DNA of 64,000 nucleotides from assembly GCF_009687885.1 (NCBI RefSeq), contig NZ_BLAF01000019.1, forward strand, positions 78,113 through 142,112. The letters are read 5' to 3'. The notes under the pieces are model-generated. The model was given only the letters and a program-made list of their open reading frames with translations, ran no database searches and was not told the DNA's origin. This stretch comes from Acrocarpospora pleiomorpha (GTDB taxonomy: Bacteria; Actinomycetota; Actinomycetes; Streptosporangiales; Streptosporangiaceae). This document shows positions 1 through 9,067 of the stretch, piece by piece (within the stretch, counting starts at the first letter, position 1; the number at the start of each line of letters is the position of its first letter). Made by a program: the position numbers and the translations under genes.

Positions 1-25
1 GGGGCGGCCGGTCGGTGGTGTTGGT

Positions 26-3000
26 TTGCGTCTGCAGGTCCTCGGCCCGTTACGGGTGTGGCGGGACGGTGTCGAGCTGGATACCGGTCCCCGGCAGCAG
101 GCGTATCTGCTGGCCTTGCTGCTGGCTCGGGTGGGCAGGCCGATCAGCGCGAGCGAGTTGATCGATCTGATCTGGGGCGACGGCGTTCCCAGCAGCGCGC
201 TCAACGTCATCCAAAAGTACGTCGGTGCGTTGCGGCGGCTGCTCGAACCCGCGATCCCTTCCCGTAGAACCGGCTCATACCTGCACCGCCGCGGCAACGC
301 CTACCTGTTCACGGCGCCTTCCGGCATGTTGGACCTGGTGGCCTTCCGGGAGCTCGTCGAGGCCGCAGAAGAGGCCCTCGCGGAGCATCGTCACGAAACG
401 GCGCTTGATCGCTACGTCGAAGCGCTCGGCCTGTGGCAGGGCCGTGCGGGCGACGGATTGACGCATGGGCCGACCGCGTTGCCGATCTTCGTAGCCCTCG
501 ACGACGAGTTCCACGCCGCGTGCGCTGCAGCGGCCGATCTGGCGATGTCGCTGCGCCGGCCGGTGTCTGTGCTGCCGGCGTTGCGGCTGGCCGCATCGAT
601 GGCGCCGTTCCATGAATCGGTGCACGCCAGCCTCATTGCCATCCTCGGGGCCGCGGGACGCCGTGCGGAGGCACTGTCGGCGTTCCGCACGGTCAGCGCC
701 TGCCTTGCCGACGAGCTCGGTGTCGAGCCCGGCCAGGCGCTGCAGGCCGCATATCTGCAGGTACTGGCGCAGCCTCCGACGTCGCCGGTCGTGACGGGTG
801 CGGACGTCGGGGGTGACGGCGCGTCGGCGCGAGCGGCCGGGCTGGTCGGCCGGGCCGAGGAGCTCGCCATCCTGCGGCAAGCCGTCGAGATGGCACTTAC
901 CGGCCGCTCGGCGCTCGCCATCGTCGAAGGCGAACCGGGCGTGGGCAAGACCCGCCTGCTGCAGGAGACCGCCGCCGAGGCGAGCCGGCTCGGCCCGTTC
1001 GTGGTCTGGGGTTCCTGCTTGGAAGGTGATGGAACGCCGTCGATGTGGCCGTGGGAGCAGGTGCTCCGTCCGATCCTCGACAGCCTGCCGGCGACGTTGC
1101 GGGAGAAATGGCTCGCCAGTGATCTCGGCGGCCTCCTCGAACCGCGAAACGACGGCGCGGCCGCGCCTACGGTTCCTGACAGCGGCGCCCAGTTCCGCCT
1201 GCTCGAACAGGTCGTCACCGTAGTCGGGCAGGCCTCGGCGCAACGGCCCACGCTGCTGATCCTCGATGATCTCCAATGGGCTGACACCGCCTCGCTCCAG
1301 CTGTTCGGCCACCTCGCGACCCGGCTACCCGCCGGCACGGTGATCATCGGCGCGCTCCGTGACCGCGCACCCGTACCCGGCTCTGACTTGTCGCGGGTCC
1401 TGGCCGCGGCCAGTCGGCTGCCGGATCACCGCAGGATCCGGCTCGGCCCGCTCGGCTTGCCCGAGGTGACCGAGCTCATCCGCCGCGAAACCGGCCAGGA
1501 CCCGGGCGCTGATGTCGCCCGCGGCATCCATACCCGTACTGCCGGCAATCCGTTCTTCGTCCGGGAGCTGTCCCGGCTCCTGAGCGACGGCGGCTCGCTG
1601 CGCGACGGCGAGGTGGCAGTGCCGGCCGGGGTACCGGCCACCGTACGAGACGTGGTCCGCGACCGGATGGCCGGTCTCGACGACAGCGCTCGGGACCTGC
1701 TGCATGTCGCCGCGCTCATCGGCCGCGACGTGGACCTCGCCCTGCTCGCCGGCGCAGCCGGCGTCGACGTCGCGGACTGCCTCGAACGCCTCGAACCGCT
1801 GCAGGCGCTCGGTCTGCTGGAAACCAGGCCGGAAAGCCCGCACTCGCTACGGTTCGCGCACGACCTGGTCCGCGAGTCGGTCACCGAGACCACGACGCGG
1901 CAGCAGGCCGGCCGGCTGCATCTGCGCGTTGCCGACGCCCTCGAACGCACCCATGTGGACGACGAGTCTGTCGCCGAACGCCTCGCCTACCACCTCTGGG
2001 CCGCCGGCCCGCTCGCCGACCCGGCTCGCACCGCGCAGGCACTGGCCCGCGCCGGCCGCCGTGCGGCGACCAAGCTCGCGTTCGCGGCCGCCGGTCGGCA
2101 CCTGGAATCGGCCGCCCAGATCGCGCGCACGGCCGGCCTGCGGGACCTGGAGCTGTCGGTGCTGTCACTGCTCACTCTTGTTGCCAGCAGGCACGCGGGA
2201 TACGGCGGCTCGACGTTCGACCTGCTGGAGCGGGCCGAGTACCTGGCCCGCATGCTCGGCCACGAGACGGAGGCCGTCCGCTTTCTGTTCGTTCGGCTGG
2301 TCGGGGCCTACACCTCGATCGAGAAGGACCGTGGGAGGTGGGCTCGCCGAGTGTACGAGCGAGGACAGGCGTCCGCCGACCCGATCATCCAGGCGTACGG
2401 TCGGCATGCCTGGGGCCTGTACCAGTGGGACATCGGCAACATCGGCGAGGCGTACCGCTTCTTCAGCGCGCAAGGCCACACCAGCCCGCACCGTGGTGCC
2501 GGCGACCTCGGACCGTGGAAGGTGCCGAATGAACGGATCGGTTGGGTGGCCGTGATCACCGCGCTGCACGGCGATGTCGAGACGGCACGGTCCGCGATCG
2601 ACAAGGCGTACCTAGCCGACGAAGACCTGTTTGTGATGTCGGCCTGGGCCTACTACCACACTATGGCGGCCTCGATGGCGGGTGACGCGCGATGGGTGAT
2701 GTGGGCGGCCGAGCGGTGGATCGCGGCCGGCGCCGACCGCTCCGGCGTCGCGCAGGAGCACTACATCTGGCTGGACTGGCTCTGGGCCTGTGCACTCACC
2801 GGCGACGATCCGGCCGACAAGGCGGCAGAGGCCGAACAACTCCTGGCCGCGACTCTCCTCGACCCGCCGCGATGGGGCATCGCATACCACTACGGACTGA
2901 TCGCCGAGATGTGGCTGGCCGCCGACATGCCCGACGCGGCCGCAACCGCCCTCGACCGAGCCGACCAGGCCCTCACGACCTACGGCCAACGTTTCGCCGA

Positions 3001-3178
3001 AGGGCTCCTGCTGTTGCTGCGCGCGCGCCTGCTGCACGCCCGCGGCGAACCCGTCGACATCGTGCGAGCCGCCGCCGAAGCAGCCCGCGCCCGATCGGAC
3101 GAACGCGGGGCTTACCTCTTCGCGCGCCGCTCCGAGCGGTTCCTGGCCGAAATCGACCAGAAATCGCCGGACATTTGA
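26..3178 (+). CDS. AfsR/SARP-family transcriptional regulator with ATPase and TPR-like region
   Basis: Large cytoplasmic regulator of about 1050 residues. Residues 1-95 look like an OmpR-type winged helix (VLGPLRVWRDG, then LIDLIWGD). Residues 100-245 are a BTAD domain ending in DELGVEPGQAL. From about residue 278 there is an AAA-type ATPase with Walker A GEPGVGKT (302-309) and Walker B LLILDDLQWAD (410-420). The C-terminal half is helical and TPR-like. This architecture is typical of pathway-specific or global activators of secondary metabolism. The TTG at 26 is the first usable start in view. No in-frame stop lies upstream, so the true start may precede the window. No biosynthetic cluster is visible here, so its target is unknown. 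It converges on the sensor kinase gene. Confidence 0.9.
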   Translation: MRLQVLGPLRVWRDGVELDTGPRQQAYLLALLLARVGRPISASELIDLIWGDGVPSSALNVIQKYVGALRRLLEPAIPSRRTGSYLHRRGNAYLFTAPSGMLDLVAFRELVEAAEEALAEHRHETALDRYVEALGLWQGRAGDGLTHGPTALPIFVALDDEFHAACAAAADLAMSLRRPVSVLPALRLAASMAPFHESVHASLIAILGAAGRRAEALSAFRTVSACLADELGVEPGQALQAAYLQVLAQPPTSPVVTGADVGGDGASARAAGLVGRAEELAILRQAVEMALTGRSALAIVEGEPGVGKTRLLQETAAEASRLGPFVVWGSCLEGDGTPSMWPWEQVLRPILDSLPATLREKWLASDLGGLLEPRNDGAAAPTVPDSGAQFRLLEQVVTVVGQASAQRPTLLILDDLQWADTASLQLFGHLATRLPAGTVIIGALRDRAPVPGSDLSRVLAAASRLPDHRRIRLGPLGLPEVTELIRRETGQDPGADVARGIHTRTAGNPFFVRELSRLLSDGGSLRDGEVAVPAGVPATVRDVVRDRMAGLDDSARDLLHVAALIGRDVDLALLAGAAGVDVADCLERLEPLQALGLLETRPESPHSLRFAHDLVRESVTETTTRQQAGRLHLRVADALERTHVDDESVAERLAYHLWAAGPLADPARTAQALARAGRRAATKLAFAAAGRHLESAAQIARTAGLRDLELSVLSLLTLVASRHAGYGGSTFDLLERAEYLARMLGHETEAVRFLFVRLVGAYTSIEKDRGRWARRVYERGQASADPIIQAYGRHAWGLYQWDIGNIGEAYRFFSAQGHTSPHRGAGDLGPWKVPNERIGWVAVITALHGDVETARSAIDKAYLADEDLFVMSAWAYYHTMAASMAGDARWVMWAAERWIAAGADRSGVAQEHYIWLDWLWACALTGDDPADKAAEAEQLLAATLLDPPRWGIAYHYGLIAEMWLAADMPDAAATALDRADQALTTYGQRFAEGLLLLLRARLLHARGEPVDIVRAAAEAARARSDERGAYLFARRSERFLAEIDQKSPDI

Positions 3179-3260
3179 TCGCGCGCTGGACGCCTTGCAT
3201 CCAAGGCGGCGGTGCACCGACTCACCAAAGCCCTCGCAGCCGAGTGGGCAGAAGTCGATC

Positions 3261-4652
3261 CTAGGTCGCGGGCCCGTCGGCCACGTCCATCAGCGGCAGC
3301 CGGAGCACGAATCGCGCGCCCCGCGGCGCGTCCTCGATCAGCAGGGTTCCGTTGTGTGCCTGCGCGATGTCCCGGGAGATGGCCAGGCCGAGTCCGCTGC
3401 CTCCGGGTTCGCGGCGCCGGGCGGCGTCAAGCCTGACGAAGCGTTCGAAGACGCGCTCGCGGTCCTGGGGCGCGATACCGTCGCCGTCATCGGTCACCGT
3501 CACCACCGCCTGACCGTCCGTACGCTCGGCGGTGATCTCGACTTCGGCGTCGGCGTGCCGCCGGGCGTTGGCCAGGAGGTTGCTCAGGACCCGGATCAGC
3601 TGGATGCGGTTGCCCGAGACCTTCACCTCACGGTCGATATGGACGTGCACCGGCACACCGTCCGTCAGAGTCGCCGTCTCCTGCGCGATCAGGGCGCTGA
3701 GGTCGATCGACTCGTGCGCGGCGGGGTCGCCGGCGCGGAGACGGGACAACACCAGCAGGTCGTCGACGATCGCCACCAGCCGGTCGGTGACCGACAACGC
3801 CTTGTGTACGGTTTCGCGGGGGTCGACGTCGCCGGGATAGAGGACCGCCTCTTCCAGCTGGGCATGCAGGCCGGCAAGCGGGTTCCTGAGCTCGTGGGAG
3901 GTGGTGGAGGCGAATCGGCGTTGCAGTTCCACCGACTCCTCCAGGCGGGCCAGCGTGTGGTTGACGGTGGAAGCGAGGCGCGCGAACTCGTCGCACCCCG
4001 GCGGCTGAGGCACCCGCAGGCTCAGGTCACTCACCGTGATCTCCGACATTCGCTCCCGGATCGCCTCCACGCGGCTCATTATCCGAGTCGAGAACCGCCA
4101 GTTCCCCCACGCGACGAGGGAGGCGGCCAGCAGAACCCCGACGGCGGTGCCGACCTCCAGGCCATGGGAGGCCAGGATGGCCGGTTCGCGCATGCCGGCG
4201 TAGACGAACGAAGGATCATCCCGCCCAAGCAGGCGATTGGTCTGAGGGAGGAGCCGGCTGGCGGTGAACACGATGCACCCGCCTTGCGGGGAGCACACCG
4301 TACCGCTCTGGATCCGGTCGTCGGGCGGGGGACGCAGCGTGCTCAGGGGCGGCAGGCCCGCCGCCACCTTGCTGGCGGCGACCACCTGGCCACGGGAGTC
4401 GACGAGCTGAAGCAGGTCGACGCTGGTCGACGGCGCCGACGACGGTATCCTGCCCGGCTCGAAGGACCCGATCCACTCGGTGGAGGCCCGCTGGGTCTCA
4501 TGGAAAGCCCGATCCTGGACCCTGTCGAGGACCAGGAAGTCAAGGCTGACCCCGATCGCGGTGAGGAAGACCAACGCCAGCACCCCAACGCCAAGCGTGG
4601 TACGCGCACGAACCGAATGCGGCAGAAATGAGGCCCACCCGCATCCCAACAC
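3261..4652 (-). CDS. Orphan two-component sensor histidine kinase
   Basis: Membrane sensor kinase of about 463 residues. One transmembrane helix lies near the N-terminus (LGVGVLALVFLTAIGV) and a second around residue 140-160, with an extracytoplasmic domain of about 100 residues between them. HAMP, HisKA and HATPase_c domains follow. The phospho-accepting His is about residue 253 in TTSHELRNPL. The N box is LSNLLANARRH, and the G boxes are DDGDGIAPQDRE and GGSGLGLAI. A strong AAGGAGGAGG Shine-Dalgarno sits six bases before a GTG at 4652, so I chose that start over longer in-frame alternatives. No response regulator gene is adjacent, so the partner must be elsewhere. Confidence 0.9.
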   Translation of the reverse strand: MLGCGWASFLPHSVRARTTLGVGVLALVFLTAIGVSLDFLVLDRVQDRAFHETQRASTEWIGSFEPGRIPSSAPSTSVDLLQLVDSRGQVVAASKVAAGLPPLSTLRPPPDDRIQSGTVCSPQGGCIVFTASRLLPQTNRLLGRDDPSFVYAGMREPAILASHGLEVGTAVGVLLAASLVAWGNWRFSTRIMSRVEAIRERMSEITVSDLSLRVPQPPGCDEFARLASTVNHTLARLEESVELQRRFASTTSHELRNPLAGLHAQLEEAVLYPGDVDPRETVHKALSVTDRLVAIVDDLLVLSRLRAGDPAAHESIDLSALIAQETATLTDGVPVHVHIDREVKVSGNRIQLIRVLSNLLANARRHADAEVEITAERTDGQAVVTVTDDGDGIAPQDRERVFERFVRLDAARRREPGGSGLGLAISRDIAQAHNGTLLIEDAPRGARFVLRLPLMDVADGPAT

Positions 4653-4803
4653 AACCCTCCTCCTTGCAAAAGCCCAGGTCAGAGCATTGTCAAGGATAGT
4701 CATGAGGAGGGTAACCACACGCCAAGCCACCCACATCAGGCCAAATGCAGGCCAACGCTTTACCGATGAGCACGGTCGCCCACACCCGAGTACGCCCTTG
4801 CTG

Positions 4804-5952
4804 TCAGGGCAGGCCCGCGTAGTTCTCCGCGAGTTCGGCGGCGGCGTGGCGGGAGTCGGCGATGCGGTGGAGTTGGGAGAGCTGGAGGCGGGTGTCGAAG
4901 GGGGTCTGGTCGGGGGTGCGGTGGAGGAGGGTTGTCATGAAATAGGAGAAGTGTTCGGCGCGCCAGACGCGGCGGAGGCAGGTGTCGGAGTAGGTGTTGA
5001 GGAGGTCGGGGGAACCGGTGGTGAACCAGTGCTGGAGGGCCTTGGCGAGGGTGACCACGTCGGAGATGGCGAGGTTGAGGCCTTTGGCGCCGGTGGGGGG
5101 CACGATGTGGGCGGCGTCTCCGGCCAGGAAGAGGCGGCCGTGGCGCATGGGTTCGGTGACGAAGCTGCGCATGGGGGTGACGGCCTTCTGGGTGATCGGG
5201 CCGCGCATGAGCTTCCAGTCGGTGTCGACCGCGAAGCGGGCGTCCAGCTCGTCCCAGATGCGGTCGTCTGGCCAGTCGTCGGGGTCGGTGTCGTTGGGGA
5301 CCTGGAGGTAGAGGCGGCTGACCGTGGGGGAACGCATGCTGTGCAGGGCGAAGCCGCGCTCGGAGTGGGCGTAGATGAGTTCCTCGCAGGACGGGGGGAC
5401 GTCGGCGAGGATGCCCAGCCAGGAGTAGGGGTATTCCCGTTCGTACACGCGGGCGTCGGGGATCGCGGCGCGGGAGATGCCGTGGAAGCCGTCGCAGCCG
5501 ACGACGAAGTCGAAGCCGAGTCTCTCCTTGACGCCGTCGCGGACGAAGGTGAGCGTGTCGTCCTCGATGGCGATCGCCTCGGCTTCGAAGAGCAGCGGGC
5601 CGCCCTCGGCGAGCTGGAGCGCGACCAGGTCCTTCACGATCTCGGTCTGGGCGTAGATCATCACGCTGCGGCCGCCGGTCAGGGCCGGGAAGTCGAGGTG
5701 GTGGCTCCGGCGGTCGAAGCGCAGCTCGATGCCGTGGTGGACTAAGCCCTCGCGGTCCAGGCGCTCGGCGGCTCCGCAGGCGCGGAGCGCGTCGACCGTG
5801 CCCTGTTCCAGCATTCCGGCCCGCTGTCGATGTTCCACGTACGCGCGATCCCGGTGTTCCAGGACGATCGAGTCGATTCCGGCGTTGTGCAGCATCCTGG
5901 CCAGCAGCAGCCCGGCCGGCCCGGCTCCGACGATGGCGACGGTGGCGAACAT
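4804..5952 (-). CDS. pobA: 4-hydroxybenzoate 3-monooxygenase
   Basis: FAD-dependent aromatic hydroxylase of 382 residues. It converts 4-hydroxybenzoate to protocatechuate with NAD(P)H and O2, feeding the beta-ketoadipate branch encoded upstream. The N-terminal Rossmann motif VAIVGAGPAGLLLARML and the second FAD motif LAGDAAHIVPPTGAKGLN are clear. Length matches characterised PobA proteins. It is the last gene of the pca operon: its ATG overlaps the pcaL stop by one base (TGATG), suggesting translational coupling. Linkage to pcaHG, pcaB and pcaL makes the substrate assignment firm. Confidence 0.93.
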   Translation of the reverse strand: MFATVAIVGAGPAGLLLARMLHNAGIDSIVLEHRDRAYVEHRQRAGMLEQGTVDALRACGAAERLDREGLVHHGIELRFDRRSHHLDFPALTGGRSVMIYAQTEIVKDLVALQLAEGGPLLFEAEAIAIEDDTLTFVRDGVKERLGFDFVVGCDGFHGISRAAIPDARVYEREYPYSWLGILADVPPSCEELIYAHSERGFALHSMRSPTVSRLYLQVPNDTDPDDWPDDRIWDELDARFAVDTDWKLMRGPITQKAVTPMRSFVTEPMRHGRLFLAGDAAHIVPPTGAKGLNLAISDVVTLAKALQHWFTTGSPDLLNTYSDTCLRRVWRAEHFSYFMTTLLHRTPDQTPFDTRLQLSQLHRIADSRHAAAELAENYAGLP

Positions 5953-7064
5953 CAGGTCCTCCCAAGGGTGCGCTGCGCGACGGCGAAGGCGGCGTTGGCC
6001 GCGGGCACGCCGCAGTAGACGGCGGTCTGCAGCAGGACTTCCTTGATCTCGTCCGGGGTGAGGCCGTTGCGGAGCGCGGCGCGCACGTGCATGGCCAGCT
6101 CGTCCAGGTGGCCGCCCGCGACCAGCGCGGTGAGCGTGATGCAGCTGCGGGTACGCCGGTCCAGGCCCGGGCGGGTCCAGATCTCGCCCCAGGCGTAGCG
6201 GGTGATGAAGTCCTGGAAATCGGCGGTGAAGGCGGTGGTGTTGGCGATGGCCCGGTCCACGTGCTCATCGCCGAGTACGGCCCGCCGCACGCTCATCCCG
6301 TCCGGCGCGGGCAGGTGGCTGCGCAGGGCGGCCAGCACGGCGTCCGGGCGTTCGACGCCGGCCAGGTGGGCGGCATGGGCGATCTCCACCAGGGTGGCGC
6401 CGGGGATGCCATCGGCGAGTTCGCGAGCGACGGCGGGCGGGGTGGCGGGATCCTCCCGCCCGGCGACGATCAGCGTGGGCGCGGCGATCCTGGTCAAATC
6501 GGCGCGTAGGTCGTAGCCGGAGAGTGCGTCACAGCAGGCCGCGTAGCCCTCGGGGTCGGCGGCGGCAAGATCGGCGGCCATCCGCTCGGCCGGGGGCGTC
6601 CGCGCTCCCGCCGCCGTGAACCATCGGCCGAGCGCCACTTCCACGAGCGGAGCCGTCCCCTGGGTACGGACGAGGGCTGCCCGCTCCCGCCAGCCGTCCG
6701 GTTCCCCGAACCGGGCGGCCGAGCACACCATGGCCAGCGATTCCACCCGATCTGCGTGATGCACCGCCAGCCAGGCTCCAATCGCTCCGCCAAGGGAGAT
6801 CCCCGCGTAGTGGAAACGTCCGACACCCAGCGAATCCGCCAGATCGAGCACTCTCCCGGCGAGTTCGTCCATCGACGAAAGCTCCTCGACAGGCGATCCC
6901 CCATGCCCGGGAAGGTCGAAGCGGACGACCTTGAACTGGCGTGCCAGCACGGCTGCCTGCGGCTCCCACACGGCCAGCGAGGTCCCGAGCGAAGGACCGA
7001 GCATCAGGACCGGAGCATCGGCGGGACCGTCGATCCGATGATTGAGCACCCCCCGGTCAGGCAT
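5952..7064 (-). CDS. pcaL: Fused 3-oxoadipate enol-lactonase / 4-carboxymuconolactone decarboxylase
   Basis: Bifunctional PcaL of 370 residues, an actinobacterial fusion of PcaD and PcaC. Residues 1-245 are an alpha/beta hydrolase (GISLGG nucleophile elbow, late catalytic His in EIAHAAHLAG) that opens 3-oxoadipate enol-lactone. Residues 255-370 are a CMD domain (ITRYAWGEIWTRPGLDRRTRS, then TALVAGGHLDELAMHVRAAL) that decarboxylates 4-carboxymuconolactone. The gene overlaps the upstream pcaB stop by eight bases (ATGCCTGA) and the downstream pobA start by one. Fusion of consecutive steps is normal for this lineage. Confidence 0.94.
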   Translation of the reverse strand: MPDRGVLNHRIDGPADAPVLMLGPSLGTSLAVWEPQAAVLARQFKVVRFDLPGHGGSPVEELSSMDELAGRVLDLADSLGVGRFHYAGISLGGAIGAWLAVHHADRVESLAMVCSAARFGEPDGWRERAALVRTQGTAPLVEVALGRWFTAAGARTPPAERMAADLAAADPEGYAACCDALSGYDLRADLTRIAAPTLIVAGREDPATPPAVARELADGIPGATLVEIAHAAHLAGVERPDAVLAALRSHLPAPDGMSVRRAVLGDEHVDRAIANTTAFTADFQDFITRYAWGEIWTRPGLDRRTRSCITLTALVAGGHLDELAMHVRAALRNGLTPDEIKEVLLQTAVYCGVPAANAAFAVAQRTLGRT

Positions 7065-8409
7065 CGTGATCGCCTGCGGGTCGGCGGGTGAGCGCGTGGT
7101 CGGTCAAGGCCGGGGCCGAGCCCAGATAGGTGGCCGGGTCGCAGAGTTCGTCCAGGTCGGTGATGTTCAGGTCGCCGGGGGCGATCTCTCTAAGGATGGC
7201 CTGCCGGAGGGTGATGCCCTCGGCGGTGACCCGGCGGGAGGCGCGTTCCGTGAGGGCGCGGGCCTCGTGGCGGCCCAGTTTGGGGGTCAGGGCGGTGCTG
7301 AGGCGTTCGGCGACGAGCATTCCGCGGGTCAGGTCGAGGTTGGCGCGCATGCGGTCGGAGTCCACTCGGAGGCCTTCCGCGAGGGTGGCGGCGTGGGCGG
7401 CCGCGCCTCCGGCGTGGCGGAGCAGGTCGCGCAGGGGGGACCATTCGGCGTGCCAGGCTCCGGAGGGGCGTTCGTCCTCGGCGGCGAGCGAGCCGTACAG
7501 GATGGCGAGGAGGGACGGTGTGGTGCGGGCGGCGGCGGCGATCAGCGTCGCGCCGACGGGGTTGCTCTTGTGCGGCAGCGCCGAGGAGCCGCCGCCGGCG
7601 CCTTCTGCCACTTCGGCGATCTCGGTTCTGGACAGGACCAGCACGTCCGCGGCCATCTTGCCGAGCGCCCCGGCGGTGAACGCGAGCGCGGAGCCGAGAT
7701 CCACGACGGGGGTGCGCAGCGTGTGCCAGGGCAGCCGCGGCTCGGCCAGGCCGAGTTCCCTGGCGAATCCGGCGAGCAGCCGCCGCTCGTCCACACGGGG
7801 GATGAACACCTCGAACGCAGCCATCGTCCCGGCGGCCCCGCCCAGCTGGACGGGGAGGACCACGGCGGCCAGGCGGTCGCGGGCGTCCAGCGCCAGATCC
7901 CGCCAGCCCGCCGCCTTCAACCCGAAGGTGGTCGGCACCGCGTGCTGGGTCAGGGTACGACCCGCCATCGGCGTGTCCCGATGGGCGGCCGCGAGGCGGG
8001 CCAGCGCGACGGCCACCCGATCGAGGTCGGCGATGATCGTGTCCCGGACGCGCTCGGCCACCAGCATGAACGCGGTGTCCATGATGTCCTGGCTTGTCGC
8101 CCCCATGTGGGCGTCGGGCGCGCGCTGCGTCAGGGCTTTGACCAGGGGAATCACCGGATTCCCGCCGGATCTCGCGAGCAGCGCGAGGGTCCGCGTGCCC
8201 TCAAGGGCCAGCGCGTCGGCGGCCACCGTGACGTCCTTGACCGTACCCTCCGGGATCAGCCCTTCCGCCGCCTGTGCCCGGGCGAGGGCGACCTCCGCGT
8301 CCAGCAGGGCGTGCAGGAAGGCGAGGTCGCCGGTGGCGGCCTCCGCCGGGGAGCCCGCCCAGATCGGAGCGATAAGTCCGGCGTCAGGCGAAAAATCATC
8401 GGAATTCAA
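7057..8409 (-). CDS. pcaB: 3-carboxy-cis,cis-muconate cycloisomerase
   Basis: Member of the fumarase/aspartase superfamily, about 450 residues. It lactonises 3-carboxymuconate, the product of PcaHG, to 4-carboxymuconolactone. The superfamily signature GGSSALPHKSNPVGA is intact, and MGATSQDIMDTAF supplies the other active-site segment. The reading frame stays open well into pcaG, but the family-like N-terminus begins around NSDDFSPDAGLIAPIWAG. I therefore chose the TTG at 8409, preceded by GGGAG; this overlaps the pcaG stop. The start is less certain than the function. Confidence 0.9.
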   Translation of the reverse strand: MNSDDFSPDAGLIAPIWAGSPAEAATGDLAFLHALLDAEVALARAQAAEGLIPEGTVKDVTVAADALALEGTRTLALLARSGGNPVIPLVKALTQRAPDAHMGATSQDIMDTAFMLVAERVRDTIIADLDRVAVALARLAAAHRDTPMAGRTLTQHAVPTTFGLKAAGWRDLALDARDRLAAVVLPVQLGGAAGTMAAFEVFIPRVDERRLLAGFARELGLAEPRLPWHTLRTPVVDLGSALAFTAGALGKMAADVLVLSRTEIAEVAEGAGGGSSALPHKSNPVGATLIAAAARTTPSLLAILYGSLAAEDERPSGAWHAEWSPLRDLLRHAGGAAAHAATLAEGLRVDSDRMRANLDLTRGMLVAERLSTALTPKLGRHEARALTERASRRVTAEGITLRQAILREIAPGDLNITDLDELCDPATYLGSAPALTDHALTRRPAGDHDA

Positions 8410-8959
8410 GGAAGACCGTCTCCCGATCACCTTGGAGGTGAATGTCGATACGGTGTGCGCCGCCGGGTTCCGCCACGGCCACGAGGGTGGCGCGGCGGCC
8501 GGGTTCGAGCGAGGCCAGCAGCGGGTCGGAAGCGCTGTCCTCAAAATAGATCCGGGTGTACAGATGCCGCAGCAACCCGCGCGCGAACACGCACACCGAA
8601 ATATACGGAACCCGCCCGGGCCCGGTAGCTCCCGGCGGAAACGTCCGTATCGCCCAGTGCCCGTCGGCGTCGGTCGCCACCCGGGCGAAGCCGGTGAACC
8701 GCACGCCGTCCCGCCCGGGGAACGACCCGTTCACGTGATCGCGCCGCATCGAGCCGGGCTGCCCATCCAGCCCGCCGGAGGGATCGGCCTGCCAGAACTC
8801 CAGGAGCGCGTCGGGCACGGGATCCCCCGCACCGTCGTACACGAAACCGCGCACCACCACGGCGTCCGGGTGCCCGGCCGGGGCCAGGTCTCCCCCGCCC
8901 GCCTGCCGCAACGCGTACCCGTAGAAGGGACCCACCGTCTGCGAGGGTGTCGGCTTCAT
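8396..8959 (-). CDS. pcaG: Protocatechuate 3,4-dioxygenase alpha subunit
   Basis: Alpha subunit of the intradiol ring-cleavage dioxygenase, 187 residues. The N-terminal segment PTPSQTVGPFYGYALR and the core GDPVPDALLEFWQADPSGG are typical. As in the family, the alpha chain carries no iron ligands of its own and pairs with PcaH. A GGAGG Shine-Dalgarno lies six bases before the ATG and survives next to the right end of the iscB element. The element separates this gene from pcaH by about 1.7 kb, although the two encode one hetero-oligomer. Expression in step with pcaH now depends on readthrough of the element. Confidence 0.93.
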   Translation of the reverse strand: MKPTPSQTVGPFYGYALRQAGGGDLAPAGHPDAVVVRGFVYDGAGDPVPDALLEFWQADPSGGLDGQPGSMRRDHVNGSFPGRDGVRFTGFARVATDADGHWAIRTFPPGATGPGRVPYISVCVFARGLLRHLYTRIYFEDSASDPLLASLEPGRRATLVAVAEPGGAHRIDIHLQGDRETVFLEFR

Positions 8960-8978
8960 CGAGAACCTCCGAGGAAAA

Positions 8979-8996
8979 CCCGGCCTTCAGGCCGGG
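8979..8996. repeat. Hairpin at right end of iscB element
   Basis: Perfect 7-bp stem with a TTCA loop, followed on the minus strand by a short T-run (GGGTTTTCC). It could act as a transposon-end hairpin, as a weak terminator after iscB, or as both. It ends about 20 bases before the pcaG start. Confidence 0.65.
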
Positions 8997-9067
8997 GAGG
9001 AATCGGACTCCTGCCGAGCAGGGCAGGGACAGGCGATCCGCCGCCAGGCGGACCGCCGTCGAAACGG

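Noticed and set aside
26..3178. LuxR-type LAL regulator
   Set aside because: The protein starts with an OmpR-type winged helix and BTAD domain and lacks a C-terminal LuxR HTH.
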